Part shown: positions 52,267-61,449 of the stretch, piece by piece
How positions within the stretch are numbered: position 1 is the stretch's first letter
Layout of the letters: every line of letters starts with the position of its first letter
Origin: Microlunatus elymi
GTDB lineage: Bacteria > Actinomycetota > Actinomycetes > Propionibacteriales > Propionibacteriaceae
Direction of reading: 5' to 3'
Assembly (NCBI RefSeq): GCF_007362775.1
Contig: NZ_CP041692.1
Span: 806,001 to 870,000 of the forward strand
DNA: 64,000 bases
Translations under genes and position numbers: made by a program
Notes under the pieces: generated by a model
The model's input: the letters and a program-made list of their open reading frames with translations, nothing else
Database searches by the model: none
What the model was told of the DNA's origin: nothing

Positions 52267-53151
52267 ATGTCCCGTGTGATGGCCGTCTCCTTCGAACGGT
52301 ACGGGCGGCTCTACTACCTCGATGCCGGAGAGGCCGACTACCAGATCGGCGATCGGGTGCTGGTGCCGACCGAAGGCGGGCCCGAGGTGGCCGAGTGCGT
52401 GTGGGCGCCGGAGTGGCTGACCGAGGACTTCGGTGAGTTGCCGCGCTGTGCCGGCAAGGCGGACGACGCCGCGCTGGATCGCGATACCGCCAACAAGCGC
52501 CGCCGGGCCGAGGCCAAGCTGGTGGCCAAGAAGTTGATCAAGAAGCACGAGCTGCCGATGAAGGTGGTCGGCATCGACTACCTCGATCGCGGGACCGACT
52601 TCGACGAGTTGGTGGTGATCTATTTCACTGCGCCGCATCGGGTCGACTTTCGTACGCTGGTCAGCGACCTGGCCCGCAGTCTGCGAGCCCGCATCGACCT
52701 GCGTCAGGTCGGAGCCCGCGACGCCGCTCGGCTCACCGGAGGCATCGGCAGCTGCGGCCGGGATCTCTGCTGCGCAACGTTCCTGAAGGACTTCGAACCG
52801 GTCAGCCTGCGGCTGGCCAAGGCGCAGGACCTGCCGGCCAATCCGTTGCGGATCTCGGGCGCGTGCGGCCGGCTGATGTGCTGCCTGAAGTACGAGCATC
52901 CGCTGTACGCCGGCTTCGCTCGGACCGCGCCCAAGGTCGGATCGAAGGTGTCCACCGACGACGGCGACGGCGTCGTGGTCGCGCACCAGGTGCCGTCGGA
53001 CTCGGTGGTGGTGCGGATGCGCGATTCGGGTGCGATCACCAGCTGCGCGGTCGCCTCGATCTGCGGCTCCCGGGCGGCGTACAAACAACGCGAGCCCGAA
53101 TCCGACACCGAGGCCGAGGACCGGCGCTCGGATCGGTCCGGCGGCCAGTAG
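52267..53151 (+). CDS. ricT: RicT/PSP1 C-terminal-domain protein (YaaT-like)
   Basis: 294 aa. Contains the PSP1 C-terminal region: VVIYFTAPHRVDFRTLVSDLA, TGGIGSCGRDLCCATFLKDF and ISGACGRLMCCLKYEH. The conserved cysteines are those proposed to bind Fe-S clusters in the Bacillus RicAFT (YmcA-YlbF-YaaT) complex, which acts with RNase Y. A basic, Arg-rich segment lies near residue 80, and the C-terminus is acidic. Near holB as in many Gram-positive genomes. Confidence 0.9.
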   Translation: MSRVMAVSFERYGRLYYLDAGEADYQIGDRVLVPTEGGPEVAECVWAPEWLTEDFGELPRCAGKADDAALDRDTANKRRRAEAKLVAKKLIKKHELPMKVVGIDYLDRGTDFDELVVIYFTAPHRVDFRTLVSDLARSLRARIDLRQVGARDAARLTGGIGSCGRDLCCATFLKDFEPVSLRLAKAQDLPANPLRISGACGRLMCCLKYEHPLYAGFARTAPKVGSKVSTDDGDGVVVAHQVPSDSVVVRMRDSGAITSCAVASICGSRAAYKQREPESDTEAEDRRSDRSGGQ

Positions 53152-53160
53152 CCTCGGGGC

Positions 53161-54771
53161 GTGCACCCACGACGATCCGCGGCGGTGGCGCTGCTGATCG
53201 CATTGCTGCTCACCGCGGCCTGCACGGCGCGGCAGGCCCCGCCGAAGCATCAGACCGGCGCGGCCTCGACCGGCGCCTCCCCGTCCAGCACGGCCGTCGG
53301 GATCCCGTCAGTGACCGCCACCAAACGTCCGCTGGAGCCGATCCCGGACGTCCGGCCGAAGGGCATGCAGGATCCGCCGCCCGGCAACGGCATCAGCAGA
53401 TACACCGACCAGAAGGTGGTCTGGCGGGATTGCGCCACGAAGAAGACGCCGACCAAGCAGTGTGCGACGCTGCTGGTGCCGCTGGATTACCGGCACCCGA
53501 ACGGGCCCGCGATCACACTCGCCATCGCGCACCGGCCGGCTACCACGAAGAACTCGCTCGGGGCCCTGTTCATCAACCCGGGCGGTCCGGGCGGTTCCGG
53601 CGTCGACTACGTCGACAGCTTCGAGTCGCACGGGCTGGAGAAGTCGTACGACATCGTCGGCTGGGACCCGCGCGGGGTGGGGAAGTCGACGCCGGTGGAG
53701 TGCTTCGACTCCGCGCAGATGGAGACGTACACCGCCTTCGACTACTCGCCGGACGATCCGGCCGAGGTCAAGGCGTTGACCGCGCTGAACACCGAATTCG
53801 GTCGTGCCTGCCTGGCCAAATCCGGTGACCTGCTGGAGCACATCTCCACCGCCGACACCGTGCAGGACCTGAATCTGCTGCGGCAGCTGCTGGGACAGCG
53901 GAAGCTGACCTACTTCGGCTCGTCCTACGGCACCTCGATCGGCGCGATGTACGCGACCCGCTATCCCGACAAGGTGGGCCGGATGGTGCTGGACGGGGCG
54001 ACCAACATCGGCGGCGGCAGTGAGGTGAGTCAGACGTACGGATTCAACCGCACGCTGGGCAACTTCGCCGAATGGTGCGCGCAGAAGGATTGCCGACTCG
54101 GCAACACCAGGGCGCGGGTGCTGGACTCGATCACGGGGCTGCTGCAGCGGTTGGACCAACACCCCATCCCCGGGGGCAGACGAGACCTGACCCAGGCGCT
54201 GGCGACCAGCGGTCTGATCTACGCGCTGTATTTCCCCGCGTCCAGTTGGCCGGTGCTGCTGACGGGGTTGGAACAGGCGATCTTCAACAACGACGGCACC
54301 GCTCTGCTGACCTGGGCCGATCAGTACAACCAGCGCAATGCGGCCGGGAATTTCGGTCAGTTCAACGCGGCCTTCCCGGCGATTCGCTGTCTCGACATCA
54401 CCGATGACGGCGTCAAGGGTGCGCTGCGCGAGTGGCACCAGGTGGAGAAGAAGGCGCCGACGATCGGGCCGTTCATGGGGCCGGATCTGGGCTGCCCGAC
54501 CTGGCCGGTCAAGTCCACCGATGATCTTGCGGCCAAGATCAAATACAGCGGACGGCCGCCGGTGTTGATCTTGGGCACCACCGGCGATCCGGCCACCCCG
54601 TACGAGTATGCCGAGCACATGCATCACGAGCTGACGTCGAGCCGGTTGATCACCCTGAAGGGCAACGGTCACCTGGCCTTCGACCAGAGCAGCTGCGTAC
54701 AACGCACAGTGCTGGCCTACCTGGTCGACGGCACGATCCCCGCCGACGACAGCATCTGCACCGACAGTTGA
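53161..54771 (+). CDS. secreted alpha/beta hydrolase, tripeptidyl-aminopeptidase type
   Basis: 536 aa. Signal with lipobox LTAAC at about 17-21, a Ser/Pro linker, then an alpha/beta-hydrolase domain with cap. Oxyanion region FINPGGPGGSG, nucleophile elbow GSSYGTSIG, Asp in GTTGDPATPYEYA and His in KGNGHLAFDQSSC. This matches the SlpD/SlpE and SCO7095-like family of mycelium-associated peptidases that trim N-terminal tripeptides. It should be exported as a lipoprotein and may supply peptides to the adjacent oligopeptide-binding protein (inference). Confidence 0.9.
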   Translation: MHPRRSAAVALLIALLLTAACTARQAPPKHQTGAASTGASPSSTAVGIPSVTATKRPLEPIPDVRPKGMQDPPPGNGISRYTDQKVVWRDCATKKTPTKQCATLLVPLDYRHPNGPAITLAIAHRPATTKNSLGALFINPGGPGGSGVDYVDSFESHGLEKSYDIVGWDPRGVGKSTPVECFDSAQMETYTAFDYSPDDPAEVKALTALNTEFGRACLAKSGDLLEHISTADTVQDLNLLRQLLGQRKLTYFGSSYGTSIGAMYATRYPDKVGRMVLDGATNIGGGSEVSQTYGFNRTLGNFAEWCAQKDCRLGNTRARVLDSITGLLQRLDQHPIPGGRRDLTQALATSGLIYALYFPASSWPVLLTGLEQAIFNNDGTALLTWADQYNQRNAAGNFGQFNAAFPAIRCLDITDDGVKGALREWHQVEKKAPTIGPFMGPDLGCPTWPVKSTDDLAAKIKYSGRPPVLILGTTGDPATPYEYAEHMHHELTSSRLITLKGNGHLAFDQSSCVQRTVLAYLVDGTIPADDSICTDS

Positions 54772-54798
54772 TCACCCACAAGTGACCGTTGTGGCCGA

Positions 54799-56934
54799 TC
54801 AGGCGGTGTGGTCGTCCGGGTTCTCCCAGTAGTAGCACTCCGGATCGTAGACCGCGGGGGTCGGATGGATCCACGGGTTGACGAAGCCACCCAGCGCCAG
54901 ATTCTCCTTCCTCGGGACGTTGCGCAGATCCTTCTTGATCACCATCACCTGCGGGTAATTGGCCACGCAGCCCATGAAGAACGGACCTTCGGTGGTGTGG
55001 ATCTTGAAGATCTCCCAAATCAGCTCGGCCCGCTTCAACTCGTCCGGCTCGACCCGGGCCTGGTTGTAGAAGTCCTGCAATTTGGCCACCGGGCTGTCGG
55101 CCTCCGGCTCGACCCGTGGCGGGTGCCGCTTGTACGGGTCGACATCCAACTCCTTCTTGAGTTCCGGAGTGCCGAGCAACGAATACCAGCGGCCCTGCAG
55201 CGGCGCCCAGTGGTCGACCTGGACGGGGACGACCCAGCCGGCGTAGATCAGCGGGTGCCCGTCGCCGACCTCCCAGTTGGTGTGCGTCATCAGCTTGCCG
55301 GTGGCCCACTGATCGCCGAAACTCTGCGGCGGGATCGGGTTCTTGTCCATCCGCAGGCCGACCGCCTTCAGGTCGGCAATCAACTGATTGTCCTTGGCCG
55401 TGTGTTCGGCCGACTGATCGGCCGAGTAGTCGAGCCGGAGCTTGAGCGGCTTGCCTCCTGGCAGCTCGCGGAAGCCGTCGCCGTCGGTGTCCTTCAGTCC
55501 GAGCTCGTCCAGAATCTGCTTGGCCTTGTCCGGATCGTGTTGGACGTAGGAATCTCGCCAGTCGGTGTAGACCTTCTTGCCCTCGTCGTTGATCTGGAAT
55601 TCCTTGGCCTTGGGGCTGAGCGTGCCGGTGGTCTTGTCGCCGGTGTTGAAGTAGACGCCCTTGCGGACGCTGTCCCGGTCGAACGCGTACGAGACGGCCT
55701 GCCGGAATTTCGGTTCCCGGAACAGCTTGCGCAGGGTCGGATCGATGTAGTCGTAGTTGAAGAAGAAGATCGAGCCGGTGCCCGAACCGCTGTCCCACAG
55801 GACGATCTCGGTGCCTGCCTTCGCGGTGGAATCGCGGATCCCGGCCACGTCGGTCAGCCCGATCTGGTTGAACGATCCCTGGCAATAGTCGATCGAGCCC
55901 TGCTGGACCTGGAGTTTGCCGGACTCGGGATCGCTGATCACCGAGACCTGGATCTCGTCGATGTACGGCACTTGATCGCCGTTGGGCATGACCGCCCAGT
56001 AGTACGGATTGCGTTCCAGCACGACGCCCTTGTTGCTGTTGAAACTCTTGCAGCGATAGCCGGTCATGGTCGGGCAGTCGGGATTGCGATGCCAGTCGCA
56101 TTTGGTCGTCATGATCCCGCCGACGCTGTCCCAGTCGTCGGGAACGTTCTTCCCGTAATCGGGGTGGAACTGCTTCAGGTAGTGACTCGGCATCATCCAG
56201 ATCGGACCGTTGTCCCCGTTGGCACCGTTGGCCCAGGCCGCCAGCTTGTCGGCCGTCATCGGAGCCGGGGCGTCGAAGGTCATCGTGAGCGTGAGGTCAT
56301 CCGGGGCGCTCAGCTTCGCGATCGTGCCCTTGCCGGAGCGGGTGTCGTCGGGCGGGATCTGCGACATCTTGCCCGGCAGCACGAACTTCTCCCACCACCA
56401 CATGATGTCGCCGGTGGTCCAGGGCTCGCCGTCGGACCACTTCAGCCCCTTCCGGAAATGGAAGGTCCACTCGGTGGCGTCGTCGTTGGCTTCCCAGCTC
56501 TCGGCCAGCCCGGGACCGATGTCCTGGCCGTCGTTGAGGTAGCGGACGATCGAGTGGCCGTAGAAGAACTCCTTGTCCGAGTTGGCCTTCGCCGCACCCT
56601 GGGTCGAGACGACGTTCATGTTCAGCTGGCCGCCGTACTTGCCCGGCTTCGCCCAGCGGTGCGGGATCACGTACGGGTTCTCCGGCAGCCGTTCGGCGAC
56701 CGGGGGCAGGCCCTTGCCGTCCAGGGAGGGGGCCTGCTGGTACGCATTCGGCTTCGGCAGCGGCTTGGTGGCCGATCCCTTCGCGCCGGAGCCGCTGCCG
56801 CCGCCGGTCTGGTCGGTGGGCTTGTCGTTGCCGGTACAGGCGCTGAGTGCTGCACCGCCGGCCACGGCCGCGGCCGCATACAGGAACCCTCGGCGCGTCA
56901 TCGAGGAGAGTGTGGGCTGGTGGGAAGCGGTCAT
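54799..56934 (-). CDS. ABC-transporter solute-binding lipoprotein (SBP_bac_5, oligopeptide type)
   Basis: 711 aa, long for the family. Twin-arginine-type signal TRRGFLYAAAAVAGGAALSAC with a lipobox cysteine near residue 33, a Gly/Ser linker and then the large extracytoplasmic domain: ESWEANDDATEWTFHFRKGLKWSDGEPWT, KFRQAVSYAFDRDSV and the C-terminal LIWEIFKIHTTEGPFFMG. It would capture peptides or similar solutes for an importer whose permeases are not in this window. An internal ATG (12 residues later) could be the start. It faces the hydrolase gene, 27 bp apart. Confidence 0.88.
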   Translation of the reverse strand: MTASHQPTLSSMTRRGFLYAAAAVAGGAALSACTGNDKPTDQTGGGSGSGAKGSATKPLPKPNAYQQAPSLDGKGLPPVAERLPENPYVIPHRWAKPGKYGGQLNMNVVSTQGAAKANSDKEFFYGHSIVRYLNDGQDIGPGLAESWEANDDATEWTFHFRKGLKWSDGEPWTTGDIMWWWEKFVLPGKMSQIPPDDTRSGKGTIAKLSAPDDLTLTMTFDAPAPMTADKLAAWANGANGDNGPIWMMPSHYLKQFHPDYGKNVPDDWDSVGGIMTTKCDWHRNPDCPTMTGYRCKSFNSNKGVVLERNPYYWAVMPNGDQVPYIDEIQVSVISDPESGKLQVQQGSIDYCQGSFNQIGLTDVAGIRDSTAKAGTEIVLWDSGSGTGSIFFFNYDYIDPTLRKLFREPKFRQAVSYAFDRDSVRKGVYFNTGDKTTGTLSPKAKEFQINDEGKKVYTDWRDSYVQHDPDKAKQILDELGLKDTDGDGFRELPGGKPLKLRLDYSADQSAEHTAKDNQLIADLKAVGLRMDKNPIPPQSFGDQWATGKLMTHTNWEVGDGHPLIYAGWVVPVQVDHWAPLQGRWYSLLGTPELKKELDVDPYKRHPPRVEPEADSPVAKLQDFYNQARVEPDELKRAELIWEIFKIHTTEGPFFMGCVANYPQVMVIKKDLRNVPRKENLALGGFVNPWIHPTPAVYDPECYYWENPDDHTA

Positions 56935-57135
56935 CGTCGATCCTTCCGGTCAATCGAGGCACAGGTATCCGGGACACTAACGGCGTGGCGATCGGCCGAC
57001 GTGTGCGAGGTGACGCGTTTCCATTGGCTGAGACGGCGCTCAGGAAGTCGGTCGCCGCTCGCGCGATTTCTGCGCGAGGCTCGGCCATCGCTATAGTTGG
57101 CTGCCGCTGACCGTGCGAATACGCGCGGCGAGCGC

Positions 57136-57211
57136 GCCACCTTAGCTCAGTCGGTAGAGCGATTCACTCGTAATGAATAGGTCGTCGGTTCGATTCCGAC
57201 AGGTGGCTCCA
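57136..57211 (+). tRNA. tRNA-Thr (CGT)
   Basis: Cloverleaf is complete: acceptor GCCACCT/AGGTGGC, D-loop AGCTCAGTCGGTAGAGC, anticodon stem ATTCA/TGAAT with loop CTCGTAA (anticodon CGT), T-arm GTCGG-TTCGATT-CCGAC and an encoded CCA. The integrase gene of the adjacent element points toward its 3' end, the usual attachment site. Confidence 0.96.
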
Positions 57212-57319
57212 TCCCGAAATCCCTCTGACCTGCGGGAACGCCGAACCAGCGGCCAGGTCGAGGGGTCCGAGGGGCCCCAGCCACTGCGATTCAGGGCCGA
57301 AGAGTGACTAACTGCGTGA

Positions 57320-58498
57320 CTAGGCACCCTCGCCACCTTTGCTCTCCGGCAGCGGAAAAAGCGTGTCCATCATGGTTGCCCCGGTCTGAATCACCGGTCG
57401 CAGATGATGCCGATAGACCAGCTCGGTCGTCTTGGTGTCCTTGTGCCCGACCAGGTCAGCAATCGCCTCCAGGGTCAGCCCGGAGTCCGACAGCAACGAC
57501 ACGAAGGAGTGCCGCATCTCTCGCGGCGTCCACTCCTCTGGAACAACACCCGGAACCTTCTGCAACGCCAGCCGGAAATCCCGGATCACGTTGTTGGCGT
57601 TCATCACCGTTCCGGCAGAGGTAGCGAACACCAGCCCGGAATCCGCCCAACTCGTCGCCTTCAGCCGGGCCTCGGCCTGCCGCGCCTTGTGCTCCTTCAA
57701 CACCATCACCGCCAGAGCAGGTAATGCGAGCGTCCGCCGAGACGTCCTGGTCTTCGTATCGCCGCCGGCCCGGACCGATCGCCAGACCTCGACCAGTGGC
57801 GGGTCCTCGTCCAGGTGGACATGCTCCCAACGCAACGCCCGCATCTCCTCCGTCCGAGCACCGGTCAGCAGCGACACCGCGATATAACAGTGCATCCGAT
57901 CGCCCCGCGTGAACGTGAGCACGGCCTCGGCCTGCTTCAACGTCAACGACTTGGACCTCCGACCGACCCGGCCACGAGGCGTCCGACACAGATCCACCAC
58001 GTTCCGCTCGACGTAGCCCCGCTTCATCGCCCGAGTGATCGCCGAACTCAGACACCACTTCACCAACCGCAACGTGCTCGACGCGAGCTCAACGGCCAGA
58101 CCCGCCAGCCACTCGTCCACCTCCTCCGGGCGCAGCTCGCGCACCTTGCGACCGCCAAGGTTCGGCACCACATGCCTGGCACACAAGCTCCGATACCGCG
58201 TCACCGTGGTCGGATCGGCATCGCCCTGACCATGATCAAGCCAATCCTCGACGGCCTGCCCGACCCGATAATGCTCCGAACCACGCACCAGCCCGAACCG
58301 GTAATCCCGCACCCGCTTATCCAGCGCCCGCAGCGCCGCAGCCTCGCTCCGACCCGACGCCTTACGGACAATGCGCTTGCCACGGCCGTCGTAGCCGACC
58401 GTCTTCTCGGCGATCCAACGTTGCCGCTGCTCACTCCAAGAGACGCCGCCCTCACCCGGCCGTCGCCGTCGTCGGTGACCACCACCCTGATCACTCAT
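57320..58498 (-). CDS. int: tyrosine recombinase integrase of the AICE
   Basis: 392 aa. N-terminal arm and core-binding domains (YDGRGKRIVRKASGRSEAAA; TTVTRYRSLCARHVVPNLG), then the catalytic domain with Arg in LLTGARTEEMRALRW, EMRHSFVSLL, LVGHKDTKTT and the nucleophile Y362 in ELVYRH. It would integrate the element at the tRNA-Thr gene. ATG 58498 overlaps the excisionase stop (ATGA). The gene ends about 110 bp from the tRNA. Confidence 0.94.
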   Translation of the reverse strand: MSDQGGGHRRRRRPGEGGVSWSEQRQRWIAEKTVGYDGRGKRIVRKASGRSEAAALRALDKRVRDYRFGLVRGSEHYRVGQAVEDWLDHGQGDADPTTVTRYRSLCARHVVPNLGGRKVRELRPEEVDEWLAGLAVELASSTLRLVKWCLSSAITRAMKRGYVERNVVDLCRTPRGRVGRRSKSLTLKQAEAVLTFTRGDRMHCYIAVSLLTGARTEEMRALRWEHVHLDEDPPLVEVWRSVRAGGDTKTRTSRRTLALPALAVMVLKEHKARQAEARLKATSWADSGLVFATSAGTVMNANNVIRDFRLALQKVPGVVPEEWTPREMRHSFVSLLSDSGLTLEAIADLVGHKDTKTTELVYRHHLRPVIQTGATMMDTLFPLPESKGGEGA

Positions 58499-58695
58499 GC
58501 CGCATCCAGACTGGCAACCCACTCCGCCAGTGCGTCGACCGGAACCCTCCGACGGTTGCCGATCTTGACCGTCCGCAACTGCCCCGACCGGATCAGCTCG
58601 TAGATCGCACACTTACTGAGTCGGAGCGCTTCGGCGGCCTCATTCACGTTGTACAACACCGGAATCACCGTCCGCGCTACTTCACGATCACTCAT
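58495..58695 (-). CDS. xis: HTH excisionase-like protein
   Basis: 66 aa MerR-like winged helix: YNVNEAAEALRLSKCAIYELIRSGQLRTVKIGNRRRVPVDALAEWV. Such proteins bend DNA at the att sites and direct the integrase to excision. The ATG at 58695 shares a base with the stop of the rep gene (TGATG), with GAGAGGAG 8 nt upstream; a GTG at 58704 is an alternative. It sits directly before int, as in pSAM2-like elements. Confidence 0.85.
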   Translation of the reverse strand: MSDREVARTVIPVLYNVNEAAEALRLSKCAIYELIRSGQLRTVKIGNRRRVPVDALAEWVASLDAA

Positions 58696-60236
58696 CACAC
58701 CCACTCCTCTCCGTCAGCTAGTTGATCTTGAAATTTGTTGATCTTGGACGCCCGCCATTGGTCGTACTCCCGCGCCCTCGCGGCCGCCGCCAGCGCCAAC
58801 GCCTCATCGCCGGCATTCGGCCAACCGGTGCCCTGGAACCGCCATTCACCGACGACCAGGGTCGTGTCCTCGTCCTCGGCGAGCAGTCGGGCTTCAAGAT
58901 CACGAACATCTAGCGGATTGCCGGTGCGGCGGGCTTCGGCGGCCAATTGTTGGAAGCGGTGTCGGGCTCGGCGGAGTGCGCCGAGGGTGACCGAGTACCG
59001 GCGCGACTTGCTGGAGAAATGCCCGCGAAAGCCGAGCATGTGCGCCCACTTGCCGAGCAGCCGGTAGGGGGAGTGGACATGATCATTTCGACGGCCGCGG
59101 TCGGCCAGATCCCGGGCGGTTCGGGCGAGCCGGTCCAGATGTGGCCGTAACCGTTGATCATCTTCGCGCAGGCTGCTGGCGTCCTTGGTGGCGTACTTGG
59201 CCAGGTACCCGGCGACCTGCTCGGCGGTCAGCGCGCCGGTTGGGTCATCGGTTCGTGACCCGGCACGGACCACTCGGACGTCGATTTGGTTGCCCCAGGC
59301 CAGTCGGCGCGGTTGATCATTGTCGTCGACAGCGGGGGCGGTGTAGGTGACGGATCGAGCGGCCTGGTCGACCAGGGCCGCGAGTTGATCACCCAACAGC
59401 GGAGAAGGCGATCCCGGCCCGTCCGGTCCGTCGATCCGGATCAGGGCGTGGAAGTGGACCAGGCCGCGGGCCTGGTACTCGGCGACCTTCGCGAACTGCA
59501 CCGACGCGACCCGTTTCAGGTGTCGCTCACTCACTTGCAGTTCGGCCGCGACGGCGCGACGAAGCGCGATCGTGGTGCGCCGCCAGAGTTCGGGTGCCCA
59601 CCATTGCCAGACGACCGCCGAAGTCCAGTCGTAGCAATCGGCACACAACGGTGTGCCAACGATCGGATCATCATGATCATGGACGGCCATGCAGCCGATC
59701 CGGCGTCCATGATCACAAACCTTGACCCGATCTCGCGGCCGACAACGTGCCCCCGACTTCTGTCCGTTCTTGCCGTGTGATCCGTGGACGTGTCCGAACG
59801 ACGGGGCAGTCAGGGTGACGAACAGGAGTGGGTTGTCTGCCACGGTTTCGGGAACGGTTTTGCCGCCGGCCACGCCGGATTTGATCATGGCGAACGTGTC
59901 GCGGGCGTAGGTGCGTGAGCACGATGGGCACACGTCGGCGCGCCGGTTCCCGCACGCCCGATACAACACCCCCAACGGCGCATCGGTCGAGGAGAACGAC
60001 GACAACACCTCACCGGTCGCCGTATCGATCGTGGTCGAGCTGCCCGTTAGCCGGATCGGGTGCGCGCAGTAGCCAACCCCGGCAGCGGTCTGGGCGAACG
60101 CATCATGGGATTTGTCGACCAGTCGAGCCAGGATGCCCGCTTCGGCGGCCGGCGACAGGTTCGCCAGGTCCAGCGGGACGTCCTCGCTGAAGCCCGGAAA
60201 CTCCCGGACCGTGGGCTCGCTCGTCATCGTGGTCAT
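58695..60236 (-). CDS. RepSA-like replication initiator
   Basis: 513 aa. Family marks: a zinc cluster near CGNRRADVCPSCSRTYARD, LLFVTLTAPSFGHVH, the HUH motif in ARGLVHFHALIRIDG, VAGYLAKYATK, and an HxxYRLLGKWAHMLGFRGHF block. RepSA proteins of pSAM2-type elements start rolling-circle replication through a nicking tyrosine after excision. ATG 60236 overlaps the WhiB stop (ATGA). Confidence 0.88.
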   Translation of the reverse strand: MTTMTSEPTVREFPGFSEDVPLDLANLSPAAEAGILARLVDKSHDAFAQTAAGVGYCAHPIRLTGSSTTIDTATGEVLSSFSSTDAPLGVLYRACGNRRADVCPSCSRTYARDTFAMIKSGVAGGKTVPETVADNPLLFVTLTAPSFGHVHGSHGKNGQKSGARCRPRDRVKVCDHGRRIGCMAVHDHDDPIVGTPLCADCYDWTSAVVWQWWAPELWRRTTIALRRAVAAELQVSERHLKRVASVQFAKVAEYQARGLVHFHALIRIDGPDGPGSPSPLLGDQLAALVDQAARSVTYTAPAVDDNDQPRRLAWGNQIDVRVVRAGSRTDDPTGALTAEQVAGYLAKYATKDASSLREDDQRLRPHLDRLARTARDLADRGRRNDHVHSPYRLLGKWAHMLGFRGHFSSKSRRYSVTLGALRRARHRFQQLAAEARRTGNPLDVRDLEARLLAEDEDTTLVVGEWRFQGTGWPNAGDEALALAAAARAREYDQWRASKINKFQDQLADGEEWV

Positions 60237-60475
60237 GCCGCTTGACCGTCAGCGGTGTCGTCGAGGTGTTGCCAGGCACCGGCCCAGAAACCACCGGTCA
60301 CCTCGGCCTCCTGGACGTAGTCGCGGCAGGCGTCGATCACCGGGCAGCCAGCGCAGGTCCGGATCATCTGATCCAGGTCGGCCTGGTCGAGCGAATGACC
60401 ACGCCGCGCCCCGATCCACGGCAGCCCGGGCCGATCAACACAGGCGGCCTCATTGGTCCATCCGAGCCCGGTCAT
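60233..60475 (-). CDS. WhiB-family [4Fe-4S] regulator carried by the element
   Basis: 80 aa. Cysteines C12, C41, C44 and C50 give the WhiB pattern C-X28-C-X2-C-X5-C, followed by a GGFWAGAW turn in place of the common G(V/I)WGG. WhiB proteins bind an iron-sulfur cluster and work with the primary sigma factor. The start used is ATG 60475, which overlaps the previous stop (ATGA). Carriage between rep and a transfer ATPase suggests element-specific or host-modulating control (inference). Confidence 0.82.
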   Translation of the reverse strand: MTGLGWTNEAACVDRPGLPWIGARRGHSLDQADLDQMIRTCAGCPVIDACRDYVQEAEVTGGFWAGAWQHLDDTADGQAA

Positions 60476-61449
60476 TGCGTGCTCCGGTACCGGCGGCGGA
60501 CCTTGTTGCGCTGCATTCGCTGCCACAGATCATCTCGACCGGCCTCGTACAGATACCGCTCCAGGGCCGGGGCCTGGAGCCGGTCGATGGCCGCGGCCAG
60601 GGTCAGATCGGGATCGAGGTCGAGCAGATCCTCGACCTGCAGGGCCCACCACTGCCGAGTACGGACACTGCGGTGTCTGGTCAGACGATCGAGCAGGTCG
60701 CAGCGGCCCGCCTGACGCAGGCCATTGCGCACCGTCCTCGGTGCCCGGCCGAAACGGGTCGCTACCCGGGCAACCGTCCAGCCCGGATCGGCGTCCAGCA
60801 AATGCTCAACCACCACAGCCCACTGATCCGCCGTTCGCGGAGGCTCGATCAGCATCCGGTAGCTCTGCGATGCGACGCTGGCCTGCGGATATTCCGCGTT
60901 CACCGGTCGTGCGTTGGGGTCGTCGATCCCGTCACCCGACCACACACACGGCAGCGGCCACGCCAACCCAGCCGCACGATTCCGCGCCCAGGTCGCACCC
61001 ATCGACGCCGGTGGTGCAGGTTGTTGGGTGAGTTGTTCGTACAGGCTGCTCAGCCGATCCCGAGTGGCAACCCGGATCACGCGGGATCGCCCGGCCAGGG
61101 TCGGCCACAGGATCCCGTCGGGAAGTTCAGCCATCTTCGCGATCGACTTCACCGACCAGCCCAACGCCACAAGAGCCCGGAGCCGGCGCATGGTGCCGAT
61201 CGGATTGACCCAACCGGACTGTTCGGGGCCGATCAACTCCGGCTCGACCGCCAGCAGACGACCGGCGGTGTCCTGCCTCACCCGCTCGGATGGGCCGCGG
61301 CCATGGACGCCGACCAGCAGGGCAGTGATCGTGTTCGTGGCCAGCCCGGACCTGCGCCCGATCTGCGGCTTGGTCAATCCCGCCGCCAACAGTCGCTCGA
61401 CATGGGCACGGACCGGTGCCGGGTCCACCCACACCGTGCGCCCGGTCAT
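60472..61449 (-). CDS. multi-HTH DNA-binding protein of the AICE
   Basis: 325 aa, no named family. Two or more helix-turn-helix stretches are visible: LLAAGLTKPQIGRRSGLATNTITALL and RVATRFGRAPRTVRNGLRQAG, with a middle segment RLRALVALGWSVKSIAKMAEL that looks like a third. The linker contains LAWPLPCVWSGDGIDDP, a motif seen in actinophage- and plasmid-type HTH proteins. Overlaps neighbours by ATGA at both ends, so it is part of the transfer-replication operon. Confidence 0.65.
   Translation of the reverse strand: MTGRTVWVDPAPVRAHVERLLAAGLTKPQIGRRSGLATNTITALLVGVHGRGPSERVRQDTAGRLLAVEPELIGPEQSGWVNPIGTMRRLRALVALGWSVKSIAKMAELPDGILWPTLAGRSRVIRVATRDRLSSLYEQLTQQPAPPASMGATWARNRAAGLAWPLPCVWSGDGIDDPNARPVNAEYPQASVASQSYRMLIEPPRTADQWAVVVEHLLDADPGWTVARVATRFGRAPRTVRNGLRQAGRCDLLDRLTRHRSVRTRQWWALQVEDLLDLDPDLTLAAAIDRLQAPALERYLYEAGRDDLWQRMQRNKVRRRYRSTQ

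Noticed and set aside
54808-57096. 762-codon plus-strand frame over the solute-binding protein
   Set aside because: Shadow frame; the minus-strand protein has a full signal peptide and family motifs.
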